A DNA stretch of 36,237 bases, from contig NZ_CDBO01000037.1 in NCBI RefSeq assembly GCF_000819885.1, forward strand, positions 1 to 36,237, given 5' to 3'. This document shows, in pieces, positions 1 through 8,495 of the stretch. The DNA comes from Aeromonas fluvialis. GTDB lineage: Bacteria > Pseudomonadota > Gammaproteobacteria > Enterobacterales > Aeromonadaceae. Each line of letters starts with the position of its first letter. The stretch's first letter is position 1. The notes under the pieces are model-generated. The model was not told where the DNA came from. It did not search any database and saw only the letters and a list, made by a program, of their open reading frames with translations. Both the position numbers and the translations under genes were made by a program.

Positions 1-237
1 CGAGTAGCAGGTCGCGCTCGCCTTCGCTCCTTGCGCGCTATCGGCGAACAACCACGCCTTGCGACCCACCGCAAACGGGCGGATCGCGTTTTCCGCCAGC
101 ACGTTGCTGATGTGCAGTTCGCCTCGTTCGCAGTAACCCACCAGACAACGCCATTGCGCCAGCGTATACTCCATCGCTTTTCTCGTCAGCGAGCCTTTCA
201 TCACCTTGCCGACGTTATCCTCCTGATCTAGGGGCGC
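1..237 (-). pseudogene. IS66-family transposase remnant (C-terminal part, runs off the left edge)
   Basis: Read on the minus strand, this stretch encodes MEYTLAQW followed by an N-x-AENAIRPFAVGRKAWLF segment, the conserved C-terminal signature of IS66-type (DDE) transposases. An in-frame stop lies just upstream (238-240), so the N-terminal part of the transposase is missing. The reading frame is open to base 1 and continues outside the window. No accessory orf (tnpA/tnpB type) and no terminal inverted repeat is seen on the right side, so this is a decayed fragment rather than an intact element. The family call is firm from the motif. Whether an intact C-terminus exists further left cannot be seen. 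Confidence 0.8.
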
Positions 238-255
238 TTACACATCTGCGCCACC

Positions 256-287
256 AACAAAAAACGCCCGCTCGGGCGTTTTTTGTT
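256..287. terminator. Rho-independent terminator, bidirectional
   Basis: A perfect 15-bp inverted repeat with a 2-base spacer (AACAAAAAACGCCCG / CGGGCGTTTTTTGTT). A-run and T-run flank the GC core on both sides, so it could stop transcription in either direction. It separates the IS66 remnant from the rest of the window. The 190 bases between it and the next terminator show no convincing ORF or RNA gene. Confidence 0.85.
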
Positions 288-470
288 ATCCGATTCGTGC
301 AAGCGCACCTTGATGAGTCATACCCTGGCGGGGCCTGCTTCCGCCCCCGGTCTTCCATTTAGCGTGATCTGTTTAGGCGACAACTATCCTGACACCGGGG
401 ACAGGAGGAAAAGCGGCAGATAACCGAGGAGATAAAAGAAGCCTCAAAAAAATAATATGAGATCTCCATT

Positions 471-505
471 GAAAAAAATCCGAAACCAATAACGGGTTCC
501 GGATT
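471..505 (-). terminator. Terminator of the DUF2541-type gene
   Basis: On the minus strand the stem AATCCG-GAACC pairs with GGTTT-CGGATT around a short loop and is followed by a run of seven T. It lies 80 bases after the stop of the gene at 585-950. One mismatch (A/C) interrupts the stem. Confidence 0.75.
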
Positions 506-584
506 GTCCTATAGCAGAAGGATCGGTCAATGGGTCCTTAACTTATCAGCATTGCTGATGATAACGGCCCATTGCCACCGCAAC

Positions 585-950
585 TCAGCGACGACCAAAC
601 ACCTTCACTTTTGCCAAGAGGCCATCGGCATAGCCATAGACTTGAATCTTCTTGACGCAAAGGCGACCGCCGATAGATTTCCACTCGGTTTCTTGATCTT
701 CTTTGAGTTTACGGTTGAAGCTCACTGTTTTGGTCTTCTCTCCGCTGTAGGTGATCACCAACTTGTCCAGAGTGAGGTCGCGCTCGGCCTTCACTTTAAT
801 CGACTGGGTCGGCAGGCAGATAACCTTGGTAATACTTGAACCTTTTTCTCCCAAGCCCAACACGATGGTGCGGCCTAGCGTAAACTGGTCGTCAGCCAGT
901 GCCAACGGAGCGGCCAGCAGTGCAGCCAACATGAAAACATATTTGAACAA
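585..950 (-). CDS. Small secreted protein, DUF2541 (YaaI-like)
   Basis: A 121-residue protein starting at a TTG codon. A GGAGG ribosome site lies 7 bases upstream (958-962), which decides this start. The N-terminus is a signal peptide (hydrophobic MLAALLAAPLALA, predicted cut before DD), so the mature protein of about 100 residues is periplasmic. Two cysteines (in VICLP and RLCVKK) could form a disulfide. Size, the cysteine pair and the C-terminal pattern (T-x-W, C-V-x-K-I) resemble E. coli YaaI of the DUF2541 family; this match is from memory and moderate. No biochemical role is known to me. It is monocistronic, with its own promoter-like region upstream and a terminator downstream. Confidence 0.7.
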   Translation of the reverse strand: MFKYVFMLAALLAAPLALADDQFTLGRTIVLGLGEKGSSITKVICLPTQSIKVKAERDLTLDKLVITYSGEKTKTVSFNRKLKEDQETEWKSIGGRLCVKKIQVYGYADGLLAKVKVFGRR

Positions 951-972
951 GATAAAACCTCCAAAAATGGGG

Positions 973-987
973 GGCGTATTTTACGCC
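973..987 (-). promoter_or_regulatory. Palindrome over a probable -10 box
   Basis: GGCGTA-TTT-TACGCC is a perfect 6-bp inverted repeat. On the minus strand its centre reads TAAAAT, a good -10 hexamer placed about 28 bases before the TTG start of the DUF2541-type gene. No clear -35 was found. A repressor could bind here, but that is inference. The rest of the 951-1296 gap (346 bases) holds no gene that I can support. Confidence 0.4.
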
Positions 988-1296
988 AATAAACCAGAAC
1001 GATGCTATACCCGCTCAGGCTGGATTCAACAATTAGGCACAAGGCATACTGACCATCAAGGGATCTGCAGGCGCCTTGTTTCGTTCCCCCCGTAAGTACC
1101 AGACAACCCTGTTGACCGCCCACTGACGGCGTCGCTCTCCTGCGGGCTTGTTGGTGTGCGGGCCTTGCTTATCCCTTGCGGCTCACGATACTCCACACCC
1201 GACCTGTCTCTCCCGCGCCATGTCTGGCACGCCGTGCATGGCATGTCCGGGGCCTTCTGTGCGCGGATTGGTTACCACTAGCTGCCCTAACGAATA

Positions 1297-3012
1297 TCAC
1301 CCCAGCGGCGGAGTGCGCGGCGGCACCATACGCTTGCTGCCAGTGGACTCGAAGGCCGAGGCAAAGCGCAGCAGGTTGTTGTCGTCATAGGCGCGACCGG
1401 CGAAGGTCAGGCCCACCGGCATACCGATATCGGCCATCACCCCCATGGGGACGGTGACGGTCGGCACGCCGAGATGGCGAATGGCGAGGTTGCCGTTGGC
1501 AACCCAGATGCCGTTGCTCCAGGCGATATCGGCGGAGGCCGGATTCACATCCGCGTCAGCCGGGGCGACGTCCGCGACGGTGGGGAACAGTACGGCGTCG
1601 AGCTTGAGCCCGTCCATCCAATCTTCCAGATCCAGCTTGCGGGTCTTTTCCTGCCCACGCAGGCCGTCCGGCACTGTGGCGATCTCGTCCCACGATTTCA
1701 GGCCACGCTTGGCCATCTTGACGTACTCGTCCATGCCCGCCGCCAGATCGCCCTCGCGGTTCGGCAGGGTGCCCGGGTCGTGGGGGAAGATCTTCGGCCC
1801 ATCGACATCGGCCAGCTTGTTCAGCTTGGGATCGCCGTTGGCGCGCAGGAAGTCGTCGAACGCCCAGCCGGAGAGCTCCCACAGCTCGTCGTTGAGAAAC
1901 TCCGGGCTCACGATGCCGCGATTGAACACGGTCGGCGCGCCGGGTCGGTCCCCTTCGCAGTTGGAAACCAGCGGGAAGTCCACTTCGATAACTTCAGCGC
2001 CAGCGGCTTCCAACGCCTTGCGCGCATCTTCCCAGAGGGCAATAACGGCCTCGCGGGTATGGATGCGCTGACCGGTCGGGCCGCCGATACCGGGGTTGTC
2101 GCTGGTGCCGACCAGTTCATCCTTGTTGATAAACATGCGCGGCACGCCGAGGCGCTTGCCCTTGAGGGCATCGGGCTTGGCAGCCAGCTCAAGATAAGAA
2201 GCCGGACGCACGTCGGAGGCCTTGGGGATCTTGACCCAGGGCTGCATCCGCCACAGATCGCCACGGGTGTCGCTATCATCCGCCACCACTACATCCAGTA
2301 CTTCCAGCAGATCGGCCATGGTGCGGGCGTAGGGCACCACCACGTCCATGGTCGGGGTCAGCGGCCAGTTGCCACGCACCGAGATGACGCCACGGGAAGG
2401 GGTGTAGGCACACAGGCCGTTGTTGGAAGCCGGGCCTCGGCCACTCGACCAGGTCTCTTCCGCCAGACCAAAGGCAGAGAAGCTGGCGGCGGTGGCAGTA
2501 CCGGCACCGTTGGAGGAGCCGGAGGCAAAGGGCGCGGTCAGGTAGTCGGCGTTGTAGGGGCTCTCGGCACGGCCATAGACGCCGCGCTGCATGCCGCCAT
2601 TGGCCATCGGCGGCATATTGGTTTTGCCAAGGCAGATGGCTCCGGCGGCGCGCAGCCGCTCAACGGTAAAGGCATCGCGCTGGGCCACCAGATCCTTGAA
2701 AGCCGGGCTGCCGGAGGCGGCGGTCAGCCCCTTGACCAGATAGCTATCTTTGGCGGTGTAGGGGATGCCGTCGAGCGGCCCCAGGGTTTCGCCACGGGCG
2801 CGGCGGGCATCAGAAGCTTGCGCCTCTTTCAGCGCATCGGGATTGGCGACCACCAAGGCATTGAGGCGGGTTTGTGTCTCGGGGCCGTTGTAGGCCTCGA
2901 TCCGGGCCAGATAGGCCTTGACCAGTTCGACCGCTGTGGTGCGGCCTGATTCGAGCGCGGCACGCAGCTCGGCAATGGAAACCTCGGTGACATCTACCAT
3001 TTTGGCGATCAT
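1297..3012 (-). CDS. Amidase-signature family hydrolase
   Basis: A 571-residue protein. The ATG at 3012 is chosen because AGGAG lies 8 bases upstream and because similarity starts there; a longer reading to 3081 has no such site. It hydrolyses a C-N amide bond by the amidase-signature Ser-cisSer-Lys triad. The visible residues are K88 (in GIPYTAKDS), S166 (in ASGSSNG) and S190 (in ETWSSGRGPAS). The 24-residue spacing between the two serines is as in FAAH. The usual GGSSGG loop is altered to SGSSNG, so this belongs to a less common branch. It lies downstream of aguA on the same strand but behind a terminator, so probably has its own promoter. Substrate unknown; a link to N-carbamoylputrescine is a guess from context. 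Confidence 0.85.
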   Translation of the reverse strand: MIAKMVDVTEVSIAELRAALESGRTTAVELVKAYLARIEAYNGPETQTRLNALVVANPDALKEAQASDARRARGETLGPLDGIPYTAKDSYLVKGLTAASGSPAFKDLVAQRDAFTVERLRAAGAICLGKTNMPPMANGGMQRGVYGRAESPYNADYLTAPFASGSSNGAGTATAASFSAFGLAEETWSSGRGPASNNGLCAYTPSRGVISVRGNWPLTPTMDVVVPYARTMADLLEVLDVVVADDSDTRGDLWRMQPWVKIPKASDVRPASYLELAAKPDALKGKRLGVPRMFINKDELVGTSDNPGIGGPTGQRIHTREAVIALWEDARKALEAAGAEVIEVDFPLVSNCEGDRPGAPTVFNRGIVSPEFLNDELWELSGWAFDDFLRANGDPKLNKLADVDGPKIFPHDPGTLPNREGDLAAGMDEYVKMAKRGLKSWDEIATVPDGLRGQEKTRKLDLEDWMDGLKLDAVLFPTVADVAPADADVNPASADIAWSNGIWVANGNLAIRHLGVPTVTVPMGVMADIGMPVGLTFAGRAYDDNNLLRFASAFESTGSKRMVPPRTPPLG

Positions 3013-3094
3013 TAGGGATCTCCTGTAATAAGGGTGACTATTTGTCATGATGATCGCCGCATCAGCGACGGCGCTCATCACACCATCAAGAGAT

Positions 3095-3117
3095 AAAACC
3101 CCACGGAGTGGGGTTTG
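3095..3117 (-). terminator. Terminator between aguA and the amidase gene
   Basis: AAACCCCA-CGGAG-TGGGGTTT is a perfect 8-bp stem. On the minus strand it is followed by TTTTATCTC. It would end a transcript running on from aguA about 150 bases after the aguA stop. Confidence 0.75.
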
Positions 3118-3173
3118 GAATACTCACCGGAACCGGTTTACGACCCGTCGCGAGAGGCCGTCAGCAAGGTGAA

Positions 3174-3227
3174 GAGCAGCACAGGAACCGGAGCGTATAA
3201 ACATACGTGAGGCTTCCGAGCAGCACA
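3174..3227. repeat. Direct repeats flanking a hairpin in the aguA 3' region
   Basis: The 10-mer GAGCAGCACA occurs at 3174-3183 and again at 3218-3227. Between them lies a nested hairpin: GGAA (3184-3187) pairs with TTCC (3214-3217), and inside that CGTAT-AAAC-ATACG (3194-3207). The octamer GGAACCGG at 3184 also occurs at 3129. I know of broadly similar GGAACCGGAG...TGAGG blocks between genes in gammaproteobacteria, but the comparison is from memory. It may be a dispersed intergenic repeat or a structured 3' UTR. Confidence 0.5.
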
Positions 3228-3270
3228 TGAGCCTTGATCACTGTCTCGCAGCAGGATCGTCATCCGGTTC

Positions 3271-4383
3271 TTACTGGCCGGAAGGGATCTGCTGAGTAAT
3301 GCAGTGGATATTGCCACCGCCCAGCAGGATCTCGCGGGCCGGCACGCCGATCACGGTGTGCTCCGGGAAGATCTCTTCCAGAATGCGCTGGGCTTCGCCA
3401 TCGGTGGCGGCATCCAGCAGCGGGTAGACAATGCGATCGTTGGTGATGAGGAAGTTCACGTAGGAACCGGCCAGACGGCCTTCTGCCTCGCGCGGCACAC
3501 CGCTGCCGCTCTCAACACCGGCAGACTCATCTTCAGTGCAGAACAGCGGGCCCGGCTGGGGCAGCTTCCACACTTTCAGCTTGCGACCCTTGGCATCGAC
3601 CGCCGCTTCCAGCACCTTGAGGGCGGCCACGGAGCGGGCGTACTGGGGATCGTTCTGATCGTCAGTCCAGTGCAGCGCCACTTCACCCGGACGCACGAAG
3701 CAGCACATGTTGTCGATGTGGCCGTCGGTTTCATCCATGTAGACGCCTTCATCCAGCCAGATAAAGCTGGTGACGCCCAGATAGTCGCGCAGGTGAGCTT
3801 CGATCTGCTCTTTGGTCAGGTGCGGGTTGCGGTTTTCGTTGAGCAGGCACTCGGCGCTGGTCAGGCAGGTGCCTTCGCCATCGACGTGGATGGAGCCCCC
3901 TTCCAGAATGAGCGGCGCGTCGTAGCGAGCCATACCGTGCTGGGCCAGCATCTGGGCTGCGACCTCTTCATCCTGATCCCACGGGTAGTAGAGACCGCCC
4001 TTGTGGCCGCCCCAGGCGTTGAAGCCCCAATCCACGCCACGGCACTCGCCGGCAGCGTTGGTGACTATGGTCGGGCCGGTATCGCGGGCCCAGCAGTCAT
4101 CGCTGTTCATTTCAACCAGAGTGACGTGGGCGGGCATGATGGCGCGGGCCTGCTCCATAAACTGGGCCGGCACCCCCATAAAGACCGGGGTGGCGCCGCC
4201 GATGGCATCGGCTACCTTGGCAAAGGTGGGCTGGGCGAAGCGACCGGCTTCACGCCAGTTGTCAGGGCGATACGGCCAGATCATCCAGACGGCCTGCTGG
4301 TGCGCCCACTCGGCGGGCATGGTGAAGCCGTCAGCGGCCGGTGTTGACTCAATAAGAGCGGAATGAATGGTCTTGATGCTCAT
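3271..4383 (-). CDS. aguA: Agmatine deiminase (agmatine iminohydrolase)
   Basis: A 370-residue protein of the usual length for the family. It converts agmatine to N-carbamoylputrescine and ammonia in the cytoplasm. This is the first step of the agmatine-to-putrescine route that bypasses agmatinase. The peptidylarginine-deiminase fold motifs are present: [10 protein letters not shown] near the N-terminal third, DETDGHIDN, and the C-terminal [11 protein letters not shown], where C361 is the catalytic cysteine. The ATG at 4383 has AAGGAG upstream. It is divergent from the LysR gene at 4541, which shares the 157-base promoter region and is its likely regulator. The usual partner, the nitrilase-type AguB, is not next to it; an amidase-signature enzyme is. 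Confidence 0.95.
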   Translation of the reverse strand: MSIKTIHSALIESTPAADGFTMPAEWAHQQAVWMIWPYRPDNWREAGRFAQPTFAKVADAIGGATPVFMGVPAQFMEQARAIMPAHVTLVEMNSDDCWARDTGPTIVTNAAGECRGVDWGFNAWGGHKGGLYYPWDQDEEVAAQMLAQHGMARYDAPLILEGGSIHVDGEGTCLTSAECLLNENRNPHLTKEQIEAHLRDYLGVTSFIWLDEGVYMDETDGHIDNMCCFVRPGEVALHWTDDQNDPQYARSVAALKVLEAAVDAKGRKLKVWKLPQPGPLFCTEDESAGVESGSGVPREAEGRLAGSYVNFLITNDRIVYPLLDAATDGEAQRILEEIFPEHTVIGVPAREILLGGGNIHCITQQIPSGQ

Positions 4384-4485
4384 CGCAAGGCTCCTTGCAT
4401 GGATTGAGGCCCCCGTTTACGCCCGATGCGGCGCGGGAATCCTGAAAAAATAACAGTGGGTCGCAGAGTAAGACGTTGCGCCCCT

Positions 4486-4509
4486 ATCCATCAAATGAAT
4501 AGGATGGAT
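4486..4509. promoter_or_regulatory. Candidate LysR operator between aguA and the regulator gene
   Basis: ATCCATC at 4486-4492 and GATGGAT at 4503-4509 form a perfect 7-bp inverted repeat with a 10-base AT-rich spacer. The size and the T-N11-A-type layout suit a LysR-type activator site. It lies 32 bases before the lysR start and 103 bases before the aguA start, as expected for an autoregulated divergent pair. Binding is inferred. Confidence 0.55.
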
Positions 4510-4540
4510 TGTCCCATAAACACGGCGAATAATCCCCCCC

Positions 4541-5494
4541 ATGAAACTGCATCAACTCGACCTCAATCTGCTGCTCGCCTTTGACGCCCTGATGACGCAG
4601 GGCAGCGTCACCCGCGCCGCCGAGGCGCTCTTTATCAGCCAGCCCGCCATGAGCCACGCGCTGGGTAGGCTGCGTACCTTCTTTGATGATCCGCTGCTGG
4701 TGCGCACCCCGCAGGGGATGCTGCCGACCCCGCGCGCCCAGCGGCTGCATCTCGGGGTACAGCAGGCGCTGCGGCTGCTGGAGCAGCAGCTCTTGGAGGA
4801 GGAGGAGTTCGAGCCAAGCCAGTCGAAGCGGCGCTTCGTGCTCTGCACCACAGATTACGTGGAGTGCGTGCTGATCCCGCCGCTGATCCAGCGGCTCAGA
4901 CGGCTGGCGCCGGGGGTCACCATCGAGATCCGCATCCTGCGCGACACCCTGCCCGAAGCCGAGCTGGCAAGCGGCGAGATCGATCTGGTGCTGGGCTTTG
5001 ACGAGTACATGCAGGTGCCGGGGTATCTAGGCAAGGAGACCTGGCTCACCGAGCCGCTGGCCGGGCTGGTGCGCGCCGATCTGCCGATTGCCAAATCGGC
5101 CCCCGCCGGGGCCGAGGATGATCCCTCCCAATGGCAGGAGCGCATCACCCTGCCGCAGCTCATCGCCATGCCCCATGTGTTCCACTCGCCGCTAGGCACC
5201 TCGGAGGCGAGCCTCGACCGCTATCTGAAGAGTCAGGGCTTTAGCCGCACCATCTCGGTCAACAGTCAGAGTTACATGTCCGCCGCCGCCATCGTCAGCC
5301 AGAGCGATCACCTCTTGGTGCTGCCCAGCATGGTGGCCGAGCTGCTCGCCAGCCACTGGCCGCTGAAAAGCCTGCCGCTGCCCGAGGACGTGCCCGACTA
5401 CCACCTCAACTGCGTCTGGCATCCCGTTCACGCGCAACAACCCGCACTGGTGTGGCTCAAGGATTTGATGAAAGAGCTGGTGGGGCCGAGGTAA
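4541..5494 (+). CDS. LysR-family transcriptional regulator
   Basis: A 317-residue protein. Residues 5-65 hold the winged helix-turn-helix typical of LysR proteins (LNLLLAFDALMTQGSVTRAA, then SQPAMSHALGRLR). Residues from about 90 to 305 form the substrate-binding-like effector domain. The opening residues are MKLHQLDLNLLLAF; the ribosome site is weak. It is divergent from aguA and followed by its own strong terminator. By position it most likely controls aguA, perhaps in response to agmatine or carbamoylputrescine, but the ligand is not visible from sequence. Confidence 0.9.
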   Translation: MKLHQLDLNLLLAFDALMTQGSVTRAAEALFISQPAMSHALGRLRTFFDDPLLVRTPQGMLPTPRAQRLHLGVQQALRLLEQQLLEEEEFEPSQSKRRFVLCTTDYVECVLIPPLIQRLRRLAPGVTIEIRILRDTLPEAELASGEIDLVLGFDEYMQVPGYLGKETWLTEPLAGLVRADLPIAKSAPAGAEDDPSQWQERITLPQLIAMPHVFHSPLGTSEASLDRYLKSQGFSRTISVNSQSYMSAAAIVSQSDHLLVLPSMVAELLASHWPLKSLPLPEDVPDYHLNCVWHPVHAQQPALVWLKDLMKELVGPR

Positions 5495-5501
5495 GTCTCC
5501 C

Positions 5502-5540
5502 AAAAACAACAGTGGCTCCCTCGGGAGCCACTGTTGTTTC
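5502..5540. terminator. Bidirectional terminator between convergent lysR and tetR genes
   Basis: AACAACAGTGGCTCCC and GGGAGCCACTGTTGTT form a perfect 16-bp stem around TCG. A-run and T-run flank it on both sides. It serves the LysR gene on the plus strand and the TetR gene on the minus strand. Confidence 0.9.
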
Positions 5541-5552
5541 TGCTGTATCGCG

Positions 5553-6119
5553 TTACGCCCGCAGGGCCCGCATCAGCTGGGCGACTACGTCGTCGAGCAG
5601 GGGGCGATCGGGGCGGCACTGGGCGAAGGTGACCAGCCCTTGCAGGCTGATCAGCAGCAGGGCGGTGAGGGTGTGGATATTGCTATCCGGGGCCAGCTCG
5701 CCCTTGGCCTGCGCCTGCGTCAGCAACTCGGCCAGATCCTGCTCCAGCTCGCCATAGATCCCCTTGACCCGCTGGATCAGCTCCTCATCCTGCTCGCTCA
5801 GCTCCATCATGGTGCGAGTCACCAGACAGGAGCCGCAGAGCGCCTCTCCCACAATCCGGTCGAGATAAGCCGCAAGGCCCGCCAGCGGGCTCGGGTTGTC
5901 GAGCAAGGAGCGGCGCAGGGTGCGTTTACCCTCGACATAGTGATCCACCGCCGCCAGCAGCAGGCCACGCTTGTTGCCGAAGGCGCCGTAGATGCTGCCC
6001 GGATGCAGGCCAGTGGCGGCCACCAGCTCCTGCATGGTGGTCTTGGCGTATCCCTTGGCGCGAAACGCCTCCATGGCATTTCGCAGTACCTCGTCCCGAT
6101 CAAACTCGGCTATGCGCAT
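5553..6119 (-). CDS. TetR-family transcriptional regulator
   Basis: A 188-residue repressor-type protein. The ATG at 6119 is chosen over upstream options because GGGAGGA lies just before it and the protein then opens MRIAEFDRDEVLRNAMEAF, the usual first helix. Residues about 10-55 form the TetR helix-turn-helix (TTMQELVAATGLHPGSIYGA, then FGNKRGLL). The C-terminal ligand domain carries three cysteines (CGSC and AQC). Cysteine sensing of electrophiles is known for NemR, so redox sensing is possible here but unproven; this is a different subfamily from E. coli NemR. It is divergent from the ene-reductase gene, which it very probably represses. Confidence 0.9.
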   Translation of the reverse strand: MRIAEFDRDEVLRNAMEAFRAKGYAKTTMQELVAATGLHPGSIYGAFGNKRGLLLAAVDHYVEGKRTLRRSLLDNPSPLAGLAAYLDRIVGEALCGSCLVTRTMMELSEQDEELIQRVKGIYGELEQDLAELLTQAQAKGELAPDSNIHTLTALLLISLQGLVTFAQCRPDRPLLDDVVAQLMRALRA

Positions 6120-6229
6120 GGTTCCTCCCGTGGGAAATGGTTCACCGGCAAGGTGCAACAGGGCCCACCGGTAAAGAGTGGCTGGAAAGGGCGGCAAGTT
6201 TAACCCAGCCACCCGCTCGGGCCAACCTT

Positions 6230-6247
6230 CTTGAACGAGCATTCAAA
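6230..6247. promoter_or_regulatory. TetR operator candidate 1
   Basis: CTTGAACGAGCATTCAAA is a near-palindrome (CTTGAA-N6-TTCAAa) in the tetR/ene-reductase intergenic region. It matches the inverted copy of operator 2 at 16 of 18 positions. Confidence 0.65.
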
Positions 6248-6275
6248 AAAAGCTTGCGCCCGACGCAAAAAACGT

Positions 6276-6293
6276 CTTGAATGCACGTTCAAG
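6276..6293. promoter_or_regulatory. TetR operator candidate 2
   Basis: CTTGAATGCACGTTCAAG has perfect 6-bp arms around a 6-base centre. It lies 46 bp centre to centre from operator 1 and ends 25 bases before the ene-reductase ATG, where a bound repressor would block transcription. Confidence 0.7.
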
Positions 6294-6318
6294 AATAACC
6301 CGTTCAGGACAACCTATC

Positions 6319-7356
6319 ATGAATACCCTGTTTCAGCCGTATCGCCTTAATGACACTCTGACCCTGGCCAACCGTTTCATGATGGCCCCGCTCACCCGCT
6401 GCATGGCAGGCCCCGGTCTGGTGCCGACCGAGCAGATGGCTGCCTATTATGGCCGCCGCGCCGACATCGGCCTGATTGTTTCCGAGGCCGTCATCATCCG
6501 CCCCGACGCGCAGGGCTACCCCAATACCCCGGGCCTCTTCACCCAGGCGCAGATCGATGGCTGGCAGAAAGTGACCAGCGCCGTGCACACCAAGGGCGGC
6601 AAGATCTTCGCCCAGCTGTGGCACGTCGGCCGCCTCTCCCACCCCTTCTTCCATCAGGCTGAAGTGTTGGCCCCCTCTGCCGTGGCGCACGAGGGCACTG
6701 TGCCCCGCATGCGCGAGCTGACCTATCAGGTGCCGCGCGCCCTGACCGAGGCGGAAATCGCCCAGCTGGTGCTGGATTACGCCCAAGCCGCTGCCAACGC
6801 CATCGAAGCGGGCTTTGACGGGGTGGAGATCCACGGTGCCAACGGCTACCTGATCGACCAGTTCCTGCACCACTCCACCAACCTGCGCACAGACAACTAC
6901 GGTGGCAGCCCGGAAAAGATGAGCCGCTTTGCGCTGGAAGTAGTCGATGCCATCAGCGCCCGTATCGGCGGTGATCGGGTTGGTATTCGCCTCTCCCCGG
7001 GTGCCTATGTCCATCTGACGGGTAGCCCGGAAGATCGCGCCGTGTTCGACTACCTGCTGGGCAAGCTCAACGATCGCCCGCTGGCTTATATCCACCTCGG
7101 CATCTTCGATGACAACCTCACCTTCGATTATCTGGGTGGCCATGCCTCCGACTATCTGCGCGCCCACTACAAGGGCAATCTGGTAGGTGTTGGCAACTAC
7201 GACGCCGAGCGCGCCGCTGCGGCCATCGAGGTCAACCGATTCGATCTGGTGGCCATCGGCCGCCCGCTTATCGCCAACCCGGACTATCTCGCCAAGGTGA
7301 AAAATGGCGAAGCGCTGGTGCCCTACGCCGAAACCATGCTGGCTGAGCTGGTATAA
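6319..7356 (+). CDS. Old Yellow Enzyme family alkene reductase (NemA-like)
   Basis: A 345-residue FMN-dependent ene-reductase, full length for the family. It reduces activated C=C bonds of enones, maleimides or nitro compounds using NAD(P)H. Visible family marks are the opening PLTRCMA (flavin-tuning Cys/Thr region), HVGRLSHP, the EIHGANGYLIDQFL strand-helix with H-x-x-N substrate-binding residues, LRTDNYGGS with the active tyrosine, and C-terminal AIGRPLIANPD for phosphate binding. The ATG at 6319 matches the family start. The ribosome site is weak (CAGGAC). The gene is divergent from the TetR gene with two operators between them, an arrangement like nemRA of E. coli. Its role is probably detoxification of reactive electrophiles. 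Confidence 0.92.
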   Translation: MNTLFQPYRLNDTLTLANRFMMAPLTRCMAGPGLVPTEQMAAYYGRRADIGLIVSEAVIIRPDAQGYPNTPGLFTQAQIDGWQKVTSAVHTKGGKIFAQLWHVGRLSHPFFHQAEVLAPSAVAHEGTVPRMRELTYQVPRALTEAEIAQLVLDYAQAAANAIEAGFDGVEIHGANGYLIDQFLHHSTNLRTDNYGGSPEKMSRFALEVVDAISARIGGDRVGIRLSPGAYVHLTGSPEDRAVFDYLLGKLNDRPLAYIHLGIFDDNLTFDYLGGHASDYLRAHYKGNLVGVGNYDAERAAAAIEVNRFDLVAIGRPLIANPDYLAKVKNGEALVPYAETMLAELV

Positions 7357-7376
7357 CCGCACCGCTATCGCCAGAC

Positions 7377-7410
7377 CATAAAAAACGAGGGGAGCTGTTG
7401 CTCCCCTCGT
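7377..7410. terminator. Terminator between ene-reductase gene and rpoS
   Basis: ACGAGGGGAGC pairs with GCTCCCCTCGT around TGTT. The T-run lies on the minus-strand side, so it is best suited to ending the rpoS transcript. The same hairpin may also serve the ene-reductase gene. Confidence 0.88.
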
Positions 7411-7466
7411 GCTATCTGGCTGATGCCGTGACTCCGCTGTTACGGACCCTTAATTGATACGGATGC

Positions 7467-8450
7467 TCAATTGGTGCGAAACAGTGCCTCGATGGAGAGT
7501 CCCTGACTCAGCAGGATCTCCCTCAGGCGGCGCAGCCCCTCCACCTGGATCTGGCGTACCCGTTCGCGGGTCAGGCCTATCTCGGCCCCCACATCCTCGA
7601 GAGTGGCCGGCTCATAGCCCAGCAGGCCAAAACGACGGGCCAGTACTTCCCGCTGCTTGGGATTCAGCTCCTCAAGCCAGTGCACTATGCTGGCGCGCAT
7701 GTCATCTTCCTGAGACTCCAGCTCCGGCCCCATGCCGCGCTCGTCGGAGAGCACATCCAGCAGCACCTTGTCGCGATCGCCGCCGATGGGGGTGTCAACC
7801 GAGGTGATCTTCTCGTTGAGCTTGAGCATGCGGTTCACGTCATCCACCGAACGATCGAGCGCGAAGGCGATATCCTCGGCGGTCGGTTCATGATCGAGGC
7901 GATGGGAGAGTTCACGCGCGGTGCGCAGATAAACGTTTAACTCCTTGACCACATGAATGGGCAGCCGGATGGTACGGGTCTGGTTCATGATGGCCCGCTC
8001 TATGGTCTGACGGATCCACCAGGTGGCATAGGTCGAGAAACGGAAACCACGTTCGGGGTCAAACTTCTCGACCGCGCGGATGAGACCGAGGTTGCCCTCT
8101 TCGATGAGATCCAGCAGCACCAGGCCGCGGTTGTTGTAGCGACGGGCAATTTTGACGACCAGACGCAGGTTGGACTCGATCATGCGCTTGCGGGCGGCTT
8201 TGTCACCCCGCAAGGCACGACGGGCATAATAGACTTCCTCTTCGGCGGTGAGGAGGGGGGAAAAGCCAATCTCCCCCAGATAGAGCTGGGTGGCGTCCAT
8301 CACCTTGTTCAGTTCCGGCGCCAGCAACTCATCGGAGATAGTCTCCTCCGTCTCGGCGACTACCTCCTGCAACTCCTCTACCTCTTGAGACTCGGATTCG
8401 GCGTTAAACTCTAATTCTGCATCCTGCATTACCAGTTGTTCTTGGCTCAT
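7467..8450 (-). CDS. rpoS: RNA polymerase sigma factor RpoS (sigma-38)
   Basis: A 327-residue stationary-phase and general-stress sigma factor. It shows region 1.2 ([18 protein letters not shown]), region 2 ([43 protein letters not shown]), region 3 and the region 4.2 helix-turn-helix ([19 protein letters not shown]). The acidic N-terminal stretch of about 45 residues is typical of gammaproteobacterial RpoS. It lies 45 bases after nlpD. In relatives the main rpoS promoter lies inside nlpD, so a long 5' leader is likely here too, by analogy. Downstream, the mutS gene found next to rpoS in many relatives is absent; a TetR/ene-reductase pair sits there. Confidence 0.97.
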   Translation of the reverse strand: MSQEQLVMQDAELEFNAESESQEVEELQEVVAETEETISDELLAPELNKVMDATQLYLGEIGFSPLLTAEEEVYYARRALRGDKAARKRMIESNLRLVVKIARRYNNRGLVLLDLIEEGNLGLIRAVEKFDPERGFRFSTYATWWIRQTIERAIMNQTRTIRLPIHVVKELNVYLRTARELSHRLDHEPTAEDIAFALDRSVDDVNRMLKLNEKITSVDTPIGGDRDKVLLDVLSDERGMGPELESQEDDMRASIVHWLEELNPKQREVLARRFGLLGYEPATLEDVGAEIGLTRERVRQIQVEGLRRLREILLSQGLSIEALFRTN

Positions 8451-8495
8451 GGTGTGTCTCCCTGACGTTACCAGAGTAAGACGGTCTCTCTGGGG

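Noticed and set aside
1474..2949. Long plus-strand frame of 491 codons opposite the amidase gene
   Set aside because: It is the antisense shadow of a gene with a complete catalytic triad; the glycine/alanine/histidine-rich product has no domain.
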